Source: Flectonema sp. DT1601
Lineage: Eukaryota; Euglenozoa; Diplonemea; Diplonemida; Diplonemidae
Assembly: GCA_964019425.1 (NCBI GenBank)
Contig: OZ025850.1
Span: 638,598 to 702,597, forward strand
Length of the DNA stretch: 64,000 bases
Direction: 5' to 3'
The translations under genes and the position numbers were made by a program. Within the stretch, counting starts at the first letter, position 1. Each line of letters opens with the position of its first letter. Positions 31,944-42,188 of the stretch are shown piece by piece. The notes beneath the pieces were generated by a model. That model searched no databases and had not been told where the DNA came from. It saw only the letters and a list, made by a program, of their open reading frames with translations.

Positions 31944-32483
31944 AACGTTTGATGAGGAAACGATTCCTTGACAACTTCAACCTGATACGGATCACAAGTT
32001 ATCCTTATGTAGTTTTATTTGTTCCGTTCTTTCCAGAACCAAATCTAATTGTTTATCACGTGCAACACCAAACAGTAGTAATATTTGCGGTGATGTGGCT
32101 TTTCAGTCTATTTTGCTTGTTACCTTGACGTTTACCTGTTCTATTCCCCTTCAGTTTGTTTTATTTTTTATGAAATGTTGTCTATAGTCCATTGAACCAA
32201 TCTTATTTTTTGTTGCGTTCGCAAAATCCATTTTTTTTTAAAAAAAAAAAAAGTAAGGGTTGTGGTCTGATTTCGATTCAAAAGGGAGTTTAATTTCTTT
32301 CACGCCCTCCATCTTATTTTTTAACTCTTTTGAGTGTTTGTCATTTGGTTTTTTCTTTTCTTCTTTTTTAGTTCGTACCAGTTACAGCATCGGCGACTTG
32401 TGGTGCCGAACTACTTTTGTTCTCCACTTGATTGGCTACTTTAACAAGTTCTTTCCCAGACGATTTTAGCTGGCGATCTGTTT

Positions 32484-32516
<33 letters not shown>

Positions 32517-33521
32517 TCACTTCTTTCTTTTCCAGTCAAAGATCGAATCGTTTTTACTGTCAAAGACGCCGGAAAGTGGAGCTGTCCAATTTATTTGTTT
32601 TTTAATATTTAGTGCGAGAATAGGTTTGGTCTAGTTGATCAACACGAGGAGCTCAGACTCCCGAGTTTTGCGAAACAGCGATCATTACAGTGTCTTCGCT
32701 TTGATTGGGCAGTATTTTTGTTCTTTAATTTTATGTGAAGACAATCAAAGACAATAACGATAATGTTTTATGAATCGTAGTTTAACTTAATGCTTGCTCA
32801 CTTGTGTCGGTGTAGCAGTCAGTCTCTTTTTATTTGACTGTTCGCTGAAAGAAGGCGTTTCTGTTGAACTGTTGTACCCTCTGATGGTGATTACTATTAT
32901 TTGCAGCTTGGCTTATCCTTCATAAGTTTCTTAGCGTTTGTCGTAAGATACGACACAGCAAAGTTAATGCCGTGTTGTCTAATTCAGTACTTTAGAATGA
33001 TTTCTAAATTATACGTTCTCTCATTTCCAGTAACCTTAATAATAAATGGAAGTTATCGGGCCATGTTAGGTAAATATTGCATTTTGTTGGTATTGTTATT
33101 TCGGGTTTCACCCGACGACATTTTTCCCAATAATTTTACCCAACGCCCCCAATTTTATTTGAAACACAGTTCAAATCTAGATCGATGCGAACCTTATGGG
33201 ACCACTGCCAACAAGAACTTGTAATGTCAAGCGGTCTCCTCGCGTGGTTGCTACACGGTGTAGCTGGTTGTCAGTTAGTTTCGTCATTTCAATATATATG
33301 CATTTGTGAAAAGAAAACTTAATTAATTATGACCAACGCAACAATGCAAACAGTTTACGATGACTTGGGTTACATTGACTCAGTTGAGAAGCTGTGATGG
33401 GTTTTCAAAGTTAAATTAGAATCTCAGATACTGACAATTAATTCACATGTATTTCACTTTACAAGGGCCACACTTATGATTGACAGGAAACATCTGATCG
33501 ATGGGGCGATGAGGTGTCTTT
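31944..33521. other. Intergenic, 1.6 kb; left edge of the accessory block
   Basis: T-rich tracts to about 32,518, the last long homopolymer run before the accessory block. No convincing gene. A 22-codon ORF at 33,329-33,397 has balanced composition but is too short to support. Confidence 0.5.
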
Positions 33522-33608
33522 AGCCTCGACACTATTTTTCTGTTTTGTCCTTTGGTCTCGACTTTATTTTCTATTTTTACCTTCTGGCCTCGACTCTATT
33601 TTTCACTA
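33522..33608. repeat. Short tandem repeat, about 32-bp period, under 3 copies
   Basis: The phrase CTCGACNCTATTTT recurs at about 33,524, 33,556 and 33,588 with diverged spacers. Confidence 0.5.
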
Positions 33609-33795
33609 ATTTTCTATTTCATCCCTGAAAAAGGGACATCAAAAGTGATGGTGACACATTTGGTAAGAAGTTTAGTCTGGTTTATGTCGGAAAACATAGT
33701 TCACTCCTTGGAATTCTGTAGTGAAGGAATAGGAATTTATGAATTCACCAGGTTTTTTAAGATTGCAGTTTTTATACCACAACAATATATGATAC

Positions 33796-33833
33796 AGGAC
33801 CCTGGAGAGCGGGACCCTGGAGAGCGGGACCCT
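33796..33833. repeat. 15-bp tandem repeat
   Basis: The unit GGACCCTGGAGAGCG is repeated twice plus a partial third copy. It lies upstream of the coiled-coil exon. Confidence 0.75.
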
Positions 33834-33941
33834 AGGTTTCACATTTCAAACTCAAATATAGTATCCACCGATTCGTCGATTTTTAATACAGTTTTAGTAA
33901 TTTATTTCCCCACAGACAACACCCCACCCCCCAAAAATCCA

Positions 33942-34214
33942 ATGACATCTACACCAAATGAAGTCCCAGTTGCTACACAGAATGACGAAATCATAACGTA
34001 CTTGAGGGAGACGAGAACGAAGATTAAAACGATCGAAAAAGAATTAGGGGAACTCGATGGCATTCGCAACATTAGGATAAAAATACTGGAGAAGACCGTC
34101 CTAACATCTGAAGAAACAATCCAGAAGGAAGATTACTACAACTTGAAAAAGAACTTAGAGGAACTGAAGGAGAATGAGAAAAGCTATATTGACTTGTTGA
34201 AGAAATCTTCTGAG
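33942..34214 (+). CDS. Coiled-coil first exon, probably of a Crinkler-like gene
   Basis: The 91-codon stretch begins at an ATG after an A/C-rich leader and ends in SSE followed by a donor-like GTATAC. It is rich in Glu, Lys, Leu and Ile in heptads (TKIKTIEKELGELDG, NLKKNLEELKENEKSYI), so a coiled coil is expected. The following about 80-110 bases hold repeat R2 and then acceptor-like CAG sites (34,297; 34,327), beyond which come Crinkler/Penelope-like pieces. Such short coiled-coil leaders are common in Crinkler-type proteins. What it was originally spliced to is not clear. Confidence 0.4.
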
Positions 34215-34240
34215 GTATACCTTTTACTTTTGTTTAACGC

Positions 34241-34305
34241 ATTTCGGGGTAACCTGTCTGAACGGGTCCCGTCCTTTTTTTGTATTGGTCACTGACAGCC
34301 CTTCA
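34241..34305 (+). repeat. Repeat R2, copy 1 (intron-like)
   Basis: It contains TTTCGGGGTAA, then CCTTTTTTTGTATTGGTCAC and GACAGCCCTTC. The second copy is at 39,453-39,514 (about 85% identical by eye). Both end in an acceptor-like GACAG just before Crinkler-related sequence, so R2 may be a conserved intron or leader of this gene family. Confidence 0.6.
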
Positions 34306-34759
34306 GATTGATTTGTTCTCTTGCAGTCGAGCGTTACTGATTAGCGGACAAGGGGCGATCTGTCCCCTTTGTCGTTCAACCACCGATATGCCTCTTCATA
34401 ACTTCAGTAATTTTCCGTGGTCGAAAAAACCTAAGCCAGGCTGGCACTGGTCCTTTGATCTATCCGAGTTAGGTTTTATGTGTCAGGTGTATGACTCTAA
34501 CAACATTAATAAGATGCCGAAAAGGCATTTCATTAAAGATGGCTCCAAAATCATGGAAAAAAACCATAGACTTTGAGCACAAGACCAATGGAAACAAGGC
34601 ATGCTTTAACGCCTCTCAAAAGATCAAACATTATCAGATTGATTCAAAAAAGAACAAGGACCCCTTTAAGAAAGCTCAAGTTAACCCGAGTATTTCATGG
34701 AAGGGTACATTTTTCAAGAATGGGAATAAAAAGGTTACGGATAATTCCATACAGATAAT

Positions 34760-35548
34760 TCCAAAAAACACTAATACAAACTATCCCGAGCGAGCTATTA
34801 TGATGACCTTTTATGAAGATACACAGATTATCGATGATGGGAAGATGGGTCGGCTTGTTGCCTTAGGTCGTCAGCTTGTCCTGTCAAACACCAGACGAGA
34901 TGTGGATTTAAACCGCATTGTAGACTTACATGGGGTGATCACAGCCTTTCGACAGAAGCTTGAGCTATCTGATGAGATCCCTTTGATTGTCTGTGTTGAT
35001 GAACTTATTTAATTGCGTGAACATCACATTATGGAGCTTCGGAAACAAAGTGTGGATGAATCAAATCTCAAGAGTCGTGCAACAGATCGATGCAAAGCGC
35101 TGAGAACTGCCCTGATGGCCTATCAGGACAGATGCACCAATAACAAGTTACCCGAGATACGATTTGTCTGGACGTCACTCACCGAGTTGTTTGATAACGA
35201 AGTGACCGAGTCTGTAGGTAGTTGTCGTAAAATCGTTCACATACCATTAACAAACCTAACTCATGAAAATGCCTTGAATCTATTGAGTGACGAGCTTAAA
35301 GGGGCAGGTGATCTGGTAACTGAGTGGTCATTGAATATGTGTGCTGGTAATCCCCGTGCGATTGTGAGTCTCCCCGAAGTGATTAATGACGGAAAGTGTT
35401 TTGGTACAGCTGGTCTTGCTTCACGCATAGCTAGTGGACTTTATAGAGCATGCATGTTTCAAACGCTTCACATTTCATTTGTTGAGGACCACCTCGCTGC
35501 AGTTCTCACAAAGCCGCTCAACAGTGCCACACCACAGCAAGTTTACTA
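34760..35548 (+). pseudogene. Crinkler-type NTPase fragment (broken)
   Basis: Residue strings such as MGRLVALGRQLVLSNTRRDV, EIPLIVCVDELI (Walker-B-like) and FVWTSLTELFDNEV resemble the back half of the P-loop NTPase module of Crinkler/RHS-type proteins. The nucleotide-binding Walker A part is not present in this piece. It is a degraded remnant lying inside Penelope-like sequence. Assignment is by general family pattern and is moderate in strength. Confidence 0.5.
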
Positions 35549-35596
35549 ATCTTGCGATTTTTCTAAAAACTACCCTGAGAGGTTACATCAGTAATA

Positions 35597-36353
35597 TGCC
35601 ACCATTACAAAACAATAATGAACTACAAACGGTACAAAAAGAGATTACTAAAATCAAAGAACACATGGATTTTCTCCAGATTGACAAGACAACACACGAC
35701 CTAGCTCTGTGTTGTAGACATTTGTACCAACAAACCCTCAACAACCAAATCAACGGTTGTAATGTCTACAAAGAATACAACATTGAAGAGACCAAGGAGG
35801 AAATGATTAGGTTAGAAAAACTTAACAAAAAACACGGCTTCAGACACACAAACAACTTACCATATCTTTATGGTAGTCCGAAGTTTCACAAGAAACCGAT
35901 GAAGTTTCGTTTCATAGCTGGTTCTTCCTCAAAAACAAACTTCGATATTCAAAAGGAAGGTGACAACTGTTTGTTTAGAGGCAAACCTCTCACTACAACC
36001 ACAGAGATGTCAAAAGAACTGTCAGGCATCTTAAAAACGCTATTGTTTAGAATTAAAACGATAGAAAAAGAAGAAGAAAGGAAAACCGGAATACAGAAAT
36101 ATTTCATAGTTGACAATGTTGATGAGGTAGCTAAATATATTAAAGCTAACTACACTTGTCTCAGCTATAGAAATGTTAAGTCCTTTGACTTTAGTGACAT
36201 GTACACTAATTTACCGCACAAGGAAATACTTGAGGAAATTAGTACTATCCTGAATCAGTACATGTCCAATGATGAGACCCTAACCCGAAACGAACTCAAC
36301 ACTCCAGGGAATGGTTTCGCATTTTCAAATAACGAAGATGCAAAGGACAGATG
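35597..36353 (+). mobile_element. Penelope-like reverse transcriptase fragment A
   Basis: The frame contains NNLPYLYGSPKFHKKP, then MKFRFIAGSS, YFIVDNVDEVAKYIKA and VKSFDFSDMYTNLPHKEI. Penelope-like elements show the same order (YGLPKIHK..PLRPIVSS, then F..KIR, then SFDVxxLYTNIPxEEAI). The SFDFSDMYTNLP form is closest to what I recall of the endonuclease-lacking, telomere-associated Athena/Coprina types, but that is inference. Only the fingers and part of the palm are present; the catalytic YxDD region is not found. A near-identical but shorter copy is at 38,081-38,608. Confidence 0.65.
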
Positions 36354-36782
36354 AACCGCAACCCATGGAGTCACCGAGGATCAAACACCTAACGCCTCGT
36401 ACACCAGAAAAATAGGTGACGAAAACATTTGAAAATCCGAAGAGTATTCTTAAAACTCAAGGTGCACCCGCCAGAGCTAAGTCAGTTGCCATCAACACCA
36501 TGAATACAGATTACAGGTTTCCGACTCCTACTCTGGAACCTGTACTGCCACCACCAACTGCAATCAAAGGTTGGAATATACGACAAACTGATGAGATTAT
36601 GAAATCACTCAGAGATAGTCAGAGTCCAACTAGAGGCAATTCAACTACACTTCCACCACCAAAACTCCATAAGCCTAAACAACGAAGACTAAGGAGAACT
36701 ATTCCTAAGGTGGATGAAAATGAAGCAACCTCAGATGTGGCCCAGCTCCAGCTTCAACAAGAAGTGAATCGAAACGTCTACG

Positions 36783-36855
36783 GACTACAGGGCATAGGAC
36801 GCTCAACCTGTTAGTACGTGTCCCCCGAATTACCAGATTCGACAACGTCTTCTGG
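36783..36855 (+). repeat. Repeat R1, copy 1 of 4
   Basis: It contains CTACAGGGCATAGGACGCTC and AACCTG, then CCCCGAATTACCAGATTCGA. Other copies are at 39,047-39,120, 39,301-39,365 and 42,829-42,900. It follows the Penelope-like blocks twice, precedes the long Crinkler ORF once, and stands alone once. Confidence 0.7.
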
Positions 36856-37073
36856 TCAGTAAGACATAAAATATAGTTTTCTCTTTTTATGTTTTCTTTT
36901 TTCTAAACGTAATTTTCTTTGATTAACAACTACAAATATTTACCAGTCAAGTACTTGATATTAATTATGTTTTTAATACCCTAAAGTTGTTACTGTTTTT
37001 ACATTGTCAAAGTTTCACGGGGGGCCCTGTAACCCACAACAACCTGAAAAGCAACTCATTTAAACACTAACAG

Positions 37074-37598
37074 GCGGCAGCCGCACCATTTGAGAACTTC
37101 TTCGATCCAGAGTTTACACAATACGGATCAACAAAAAAGCTTAGTTCATCAGGGGGAAAGCCATCAGACCTGAAGTTAGCTGTGAGTTTAACCCTTGGTA
37201 AAAAATGTATGGTGTGTGGCAGAAATGGCGGTACAGTTGCACATATCTTCAGAAATCCAGACTTTTGTGACGAAGCTAATGTGCGGTGGGTTGATGACAC
37301 CTTTTCCAACTTTCTGATACTGTGTGGGACACGTGACTCAGCTGAAGACACTTGTCATAAACGATTTGATCGAAAGGAGATGGGCTTTTTGCATTGTAGA
37401 GATGCTGAATGGAAAGTAATTGGCGGTGGACCCACCCGTCATGGAAATCTTGTTGAACTTACGTCACGTCCTCACAGATGTGCTTTACACTCTCACCTGG
37501 CACGATGCCGCCGCTTACGGTCGCTTGATATCCCAAATACACAGAAAATCCAAGATATTGAAGACTGGATCAATAAAATCTCCCTTATCCCAATGTAA
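37074..37598 (+). CDS. HNH-nuclease-like exon (Crinkler-type C-terminal domain)
   Basis: A frame open from an acceptor-like CTAACAG (ending 37,073) encodes about 174 residues. Residues CMVCGRNGG, then TVAHIFRNP, then FLILCGTRDSAEDTCHKRFD fit an HNH fold: paired Cys, the AHI histidine, an Asn/Leu-rich strand and a final CHxxFD. HNH domains of this kind are known as C-terminal nuclease domains of Crinkler-like proteins in chytrids and others. There is no good ATG, so this looks like a downstream exon or a displaced piece lying between mosaic blocks A and B. Whether it is expressed is unknown. Confidence 0.5.
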   Translation, partial: AAAAPFENFFDPEFTQYGSTKKLSSSGGKPSDLKLAVSLTLGKKCMVCGRNGGTVAHIFRNPDFCDEANVRWVDDTFSNFLILCGTRDSAEDTCHKRFDRKEMGFLHCRDAEWKVIGGGPTRHGNLVELTSRPHRCALHSHLARCRRLRSLDIPNTQKIQDIEDWINKISLIPM

Positions 37599-37648
37599 CA
37601 ATAATGGTAACAATAATTTTAATAACAAAATAAACAAAAAGAAAAACT

Positions 37649-39118
37649 TCATAACTTCAGTAATTTTCCGTGGTCGAAAAAACCTAAGCCAGGCTGGTAC
37701 TGGTCCTTTGATCTATCCGAGTTAGGTTTTATATGTCAGGTTTGTGACTCTAACAACATTAATAAGATACCGAAAAGGCATTTTTATTAAAGATGGCTCC
37801 AAAATCATGGAAAAAACCATAGACTTTGGGCACAATACCAATGGAAACAAGGCATGCTTTAACGCCACTCAAAAGATCAAACATTATCAGATTGATCCAA
37901 AAAAGAACAAGGACCCCTTTAAGAAAGCTCAAGTTAACCCGAGTATTTCATGGAAGGATACATTTTTAAATGGGAATAAAAGGGTTACGGATAATTCGAA
38001 TATTTCTTTAAAGAATGTCACCAATGAACCCAACGAAGATAAAGTCAACTTGAAAAAGAATCATGTGGCTAAACCTAAGAGAAAAACACGGCTTCAGACA
38101 CATAAACAACTTACCATATCTTTATGGTAGTCCGAAGTTTCACAAGAAACCGATGAAGTTTCGTTTCATAGCTGGTTCTTCCTCAAAAACAAACTTCGAT
38201 ATTCAAAAGGAAGGTGACAACTGTTTGTTTAGAGGCAAACCTCTCACTGCAACCACAGAGATGTCAAAAGAGCTGTCAGGCATCTTAAAAACGCTATTGT
38301 TTAGAATTAAAACGATAGAAAAAGAGGAAGAAAGGAAAACCGGAATACAGAAATATTTCATAGTTGACAATGTTGATGAGGTAGTGAAGTATATTAAAGC
38401 TAACTACACTTGTCTCAGCTATAGAAATGTTAAGTCCTTTGACTTTAGTGACATGTACACTAATTTACCGCACAAGGAAATACTTGAGGAAATTAGTACT
38501 ATCCTGAATCAGTACATGTCCAATGATGAGACCCTAACCCGAAACGAACTCAACACTCCAGGGAATGGTTTCGCATTTTCAAATAACGAAGATGCAAAGG
38601 ACAGATGAACCGCAACCCATGGAGTCACCGAGGATCAAACACCTAACGCCTCGTACACCAGAAAAATAGGTGACGAAAACATTTGAAAATCCGAAGAGTA
38701 TTCTTAAAACTCAAGGTGCACCCTCCAGAGCTAAGTCAGTTGCCATCAACACCATGAATACAGATTACAGGTTTCCGACTCCTACTCTGGAACCTGTACT
38801 GCCACCACCAACTGCAATCAAAGGTTGGAATATACGACAAACTGATGAGATTACGAAATCACTCAGAGATAGTCAGAGTCCAACTAGAGGCAATTCAACT
38901 ACACTTCCACCACCAAAACTCCATAAGCCTTAACAACGAAGACTAAGGAGAACTATTCCGAAGGTGGATGAAAATGAAGCAACCTCAGATGTGGTATGCC
39001 AAGGCCCAGCTCCAGCTTCAACAAGAAGTGAATCGAAACGTCTACGGACTACAGGGCATAGGACGCTCAACCTGTTAGTACGTGGTCCCGAATTACCAGA
39101 TTTGACAACGTCTTCTGG
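37649..39118 (+). mobile_element. Mosaic block B: Penelope-like sequence, duplicate of block A
   Basis: It repeats 34,397-34,750 (at 37,649-37,998) and 35,826-36,855 (at 38,083-39,118) with few differences, but lacks the Crinkler piece found in A. The reverse transcriptase fragment 38,081-38,608 has the same PKFHK and SFDFSDMYTNLP motifs and stops short of the YxDD region. It is broken. It ends in repeat R1. Confidence 0.6.
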
Positions 39119-39120
39119 TC
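39047..39120 (+). repeat. Repeat R1, copy 2 of 4
   Basis: End of block B; nearly identical to copy 1. Confidence 0.7.
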
Positions 39121-39292
39121 ATACTTACATACAAAAAATATAGTTTTCTCTTTTTCCTAAAGTTGTCACTGTTTTTACATTGTCAAAGTCTCACCCCCTC
39201 CCAAATTCTTGTAATGTATTTTTCTTTTCTTTTTTTCTCATCCCGTTACTACCCACCCAGATAATTTTTATTGGTTTCCCATTAATGCATTA

Positions 39293-41434
39293 ATGTTTTC
39301 AAGCTGTAACGACCTGCAGGGCATGGGATGCTCAACCTGTAGTGCGTGGTCCCTGGGTCAATTTGACTTGACAGCATTTCTTTCTCTGGTAGTTTATTTA
39401 AAGCATGCGATTTTGTGTACAGGATCCAGTTATAATGATTCATGTCTAATTTGTTTCGGGGTAAACCTGCCTGATCGGTCCGACCTTTTTTTGTATTGGT
39501 CACCGACAGCCCTTCGTTCAATAAAAAAACCAATCCACACACAGAAAAAACCCCGTGAAATCGTTGCGGATATTTTGAACAAAGTTAGTGAAGAAGACTT
39601 GCGGAAGAAATTATCGAACCCTCATGTTCTTGTTTCTTCAACTGGATCGAAATGGGACTATCAAGAGAATGGGGGATTCAAAAAAGAGCTTTGTAAGACA
39701 TTCGGTAACAACCTAAATAAGTTTAACAGCAAGGAGAATTTAGATAAGAATGGCAGTCCTGTACCCCTTCTTGTTTGTGGCATTGGCGAGGGCAAGAGTC
39801 GGGCGCTTCAGGAAGCGCCGAAGATGCTGAAGAAACTGGCGGAAGATTCCAAGACATTCAGCCAAGTGTTGGTGTTCCAAGTAACCTTTGAGAATAGCAC
39901 ACCGGTGGACAAGAAATTGAATACTCGTGAGCAAGTCCCGCTGCGGATCCTTTACTACCTTTCTGATCAGACTATCAGTTATAGTCAATTCGAGATCGCT
40001 AATGGAAATCAAGGGCTGACCCTTGGTGATGTACTGGATTACCTGGCAAAAGACAACGACAAGCCATCAGCTGTGTTACTGATGATTGATGGCGTGCATA
40101 ACTTGGCTGGGAAACCCATGAAACTACCTGAAGACGACCCTCTCCGCATATTTCTTTGCAACGTTGTGAGCGGCGATTACATTTTGTGCCAACGTCGGAG
40201 GCATTTCATCTTCCCGCTGTGTTCCTGCACTGCAAGTATTACGGCTATCGAAGCTCTAAAGCAATCCAGCACCGAGAAAGCATGGATTCCTCTGCCAAAG
40301 CTAATTACTGTCCCATTGGTAAACGGGAAACAAATCCGAATCACCCAGGAACAGCTCAGCGTCATGGGGGGACATGGCAGGGCCGTGGAGGTTTTGATGA
40401 ATATCATTGCGAACAATACGGAGCAATCTATGACTGATATCCAACTCTACAGTGAAGTTGCTGAACAGCTGAGTTCGAATAAATCGGGATTCGGGGGATT
40501 CGAGTCTGATCATGTGACCGCCTTATTAAAGGCCTGCTTCCTGAGAGATACGCTTATCCCAGGACGAGACGATGCTAACATTCCAGTTGGGGAGGACAAG
40601 CAGCTTCATGTGAGTACCTTCACTCAGCATGGGCTTCTCAGAATTGAGAACCAGAAACTGATAATTGCACCGATCTGGTTACTCATGAATAAAAAGCAGA
40701 AAAACGGGCACATTCTGCAAGGTTGGCAAGGGGCGACACCAGTTAGTGAAGTACAGTGGGAGCAGTTCGGGGCATGGTTCCGAATGTTTCTGTCGAGGGT
40801 ACATAAGAATGGTGGTGAGACTATGAGCCTCAAGGACTTCCACAAAGGGATGCTTTGGGCTGACGACTCCAACCCACCGACGTTCAATAATGTTCTAGTC
40901 ACGCGTGTTCTACAAAGTAAATTCAAAATCTCAACGAAGAGCGAATCGAAGGCTGAGGAAATCAAAAAGGAGTCCCAGGCCGGTAGTTGGAATATCAAAC
41001 TCGAGAGCAAGGAAGTTGACATCAAAGATGGAAAGTCCATTGTGATCAATGCAAAAGCTGCATCTGCAGGCGACAGCTTTATCCCTCTGACCAGCTCGCA
41101 GGGTGAAATCTTCACTGAAGTCTATCAGCAGAAGTTGTATTTGAAGACCGTTTTTCCTAAGTCGGACGAAACATTTCTGGATTTTGCTAAGTCGGAGATA
41201 CATAAAGCAGTGGGGGATAACGATGTTCTGATATTCTCCACCCAGGCTGAGTTTCCCAGTAGCTGGAAATCTTTATTAAAAGGGAAACTCGTTGGACTTG
41301 TGCATCGTTCGAATTTCAATGATTACTTCGGACCGTTCGCTGCTTTCTGGCCGAGGAGTGAACTGAAGCCGCCAGCTGCAATGAAGCGGAAAGCATCCCA
41401 CGAAGAATCCCAGCTCATCAAGAGGCCGAAGTAG
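39293..41434 (+). CDS. Crinkler-type NTPase-nuclease protein, long open frame
   Basis: The frame is open for 713 codons. About the first 75 codons run through repeats R1 and R2 and are probably not protein; conserved sequence begins near 39,510 after an acceptor-like GACAG. The NTPase module has Walker-A-like VCGIGEGKSRAL (about residues 160-171), VLVFQVTFENSTPVDK and Walker-B-like VLLMIDGVH. The C-terminal part holds a likely restriction-endonuclease-fold nuclease (GDSFIPLTSSQGEIFTEVYQ and flanks) and ends in a bipartite nuclear-localisation signal, KRKASHEESQLIKRPK. This NTPase-plus-nuclease layout is that of Crinkler-RHS-type proteins, which act in nuclei of host or rival cells, or within the genome. 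Interstitial repeat units follow the stop codon by 11 bases. Confidence 0.65.
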   Translation: MFSSCNDLQGMGCSTCSAWSLGQFDLTAFLSLVVYLKHAILCTGSSYNDSCLICFGVNLPDRSDLFLYWSPTALRSIKKPIHTQKKPREIVADILNKVSEEDLRKKLSNPHVLVSSTGSKWDYQENGGFKKELCKTFGNNLNKFNSKENLDKNGSPVPLLVCGIGEGKSRALQEAPKMLKKLAEDSKTFSQVLVFQVTFENSTPVDKKLNTREQVPLRILYYLSDQTISYSQFEIANGNQGLTLGDVLDYLAKDNDKPSAVLLMIDGVHNLAGKPMKLPEDDPLRIFLCNVVSGDYILCQRRRHFIFPLCSCTASITAIEALKQSSTEKAWIPLPKLITVPLVNGKQIRITQEQLSVMGGHGRAVEVLMNIIANNTEQSMTDIQLYSEVAEQLSSNKSGFGGFESDHVTALLKACFLRDTLIPGRDDANIPVGEDKQLHVSTFTQHGLLRIENQKLIIAPIWLLMNKKQKNGHILQGWQGATPVSEVQWEQFGAWFRMFLSRVHKNGGETMSLKDFHKGMLWADDSNPPTFNNVLVTRVLQSKFKISTKSESKAEEIKKESQAGSWNIKLESKEVDIKDGKSIVINAKAASAGDSFIPLTSSQGEIFTEVYQQKLYLKTVFPKSDETFLDFAKSEIHKAVGDNDVLIFSTQAEFPSSWKSLLKGKLVGLVHRSNFNDYFGPFAAFWPRSELKPPAAMKRKASHEESQLIKRPK
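39301..39365 (+). repeat. Repeat R1, copy 3 of 4
   Basis: CTGCAGGGCATGGGATGCTC, followed by AACCTGTAGTGCGTGGT. Overlaps the beginning of the Crinkler open frame; more diverged than copies 1 and 2. Confidence 0.6.
39453..39514 (+). repeat. Repeat R2, copy 2
   Basis: Shares TTTCGGGGTAA, CTTTTTTTGTATTGGTCAC and GACAGCCCTTC with 34,241-34,305, and lies directly before the conserved Crinkler sequence. Confidence 0.6.
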
Positions 41435-42188
41435 ACAACAGTCACCCGCAAACCCGCACATACGGAAGTTATTCTCTCACATTTTCGTTTTTGGAACACT
41501 GAGCGGGACGGAAAAAGCTAATGCACGATAACCCTTATTTTCATCCTAAGATAGCAACACAATAAATAATAAATAAAAAAATTGCGATGCAACTTTTTCT
41601 TTTAATTGTCAGACTTAAGTTAAAAAGAATGTATAAAAGAAAGACAAACATAGAAGTGAAGAGAACAAAAAAAACAAAGAGTCTGGAAGCACAGACAGAG
41701 TGTATTCTCAGGTTTAATACTGCGACTAAAAGAAACCACTTAATTATTCCACCCACTACCCCTTATAGCTCAGAACGTTTCTGGTGTTTTTCTAGCCTGG
41801 CCAGCCTGTGTGATTGGACTGGTTTTTATGATAATCCGTCTAACTGCTTTCATCCTATGTGGCTGAATTGCTTTTTATAATAAAACCACGCTAGTGCCAA
41901 CCTGTATGGTTTGTCTGTTCTGCCTGCAAAACTTATGACTTTGTCTGCAAGGGATGGCTCTCATATGTTTTGGTCATTGTTGTATATTCAAGCTTTCTTA
42001 GATGAAATGGGTTGTTCTTTAATACTAATCACTATTAATAGCGTGCAGGAAAAAAGTTTACGATGGATTTCCCCAGCCAGTACACAAGATACATATTTTT
42101 GGGGTACGCTCGGTGTAATGGCGTACCATACTACTTCTGAGCACTATATGTAAACATCATAATTAACTGGTACTTCGATGAGATCAAA
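41435..42188. other. Spacer after the Crinkler gene
   Basis: Apart from the repeat at 41,445-41,458, no feature is seen. No long homopolymer runs. Confidence 0.5.
41445..41458. repeat. Interstitial CCCGCAAA repeat, under two units
   Basis: CCCGCAAACCCGCA lies 11 bases past the Crinkler stop codon and is in the same orientation as the terminal array. Confidence 0.6.

Larger units (their letters stand above)
34397..36855 (+). mobile_element. Mosaic block A: Crinkler fragment within Penelope-like sequence
   Basis: The left part (34,397-34,750) and the right part (35,826-36,855) recur as block B at 37,649-39,118 at about 97-99% identity by eye. The Crinkler-like piece (about 34,760-35,548) is present only here, which suggests either an insertion in A or a loss in B. 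The segment 36,416-36,811 encodes an unrecognised Pro-rich stretch that also recurs in B. The block is broken throughout and is not expected to be a working element. The high identity between A and B points to a recent duplication. Confidence 0.6.

Noticed and set aside
33329-33397. 22-codon ORF with balanced composition
   Set aside because: Too short to separate from chance without transcript data.
33552-33941. 5' part of the long frame leading into the coiled-coil exon
   Set aside because: Runs through tandem repeats and hydrophobic chance sequence; the ATG at 33,942 after an A/C-rich leader is a better start.
35826-36353. Telomerase reverse transcriptase
   Set aside because: The palm motif SFDFSDMYTNLP and the GSPKFHKKP motif fit Penelope-like elements; telomerase-specific T and CP motifs are absent.
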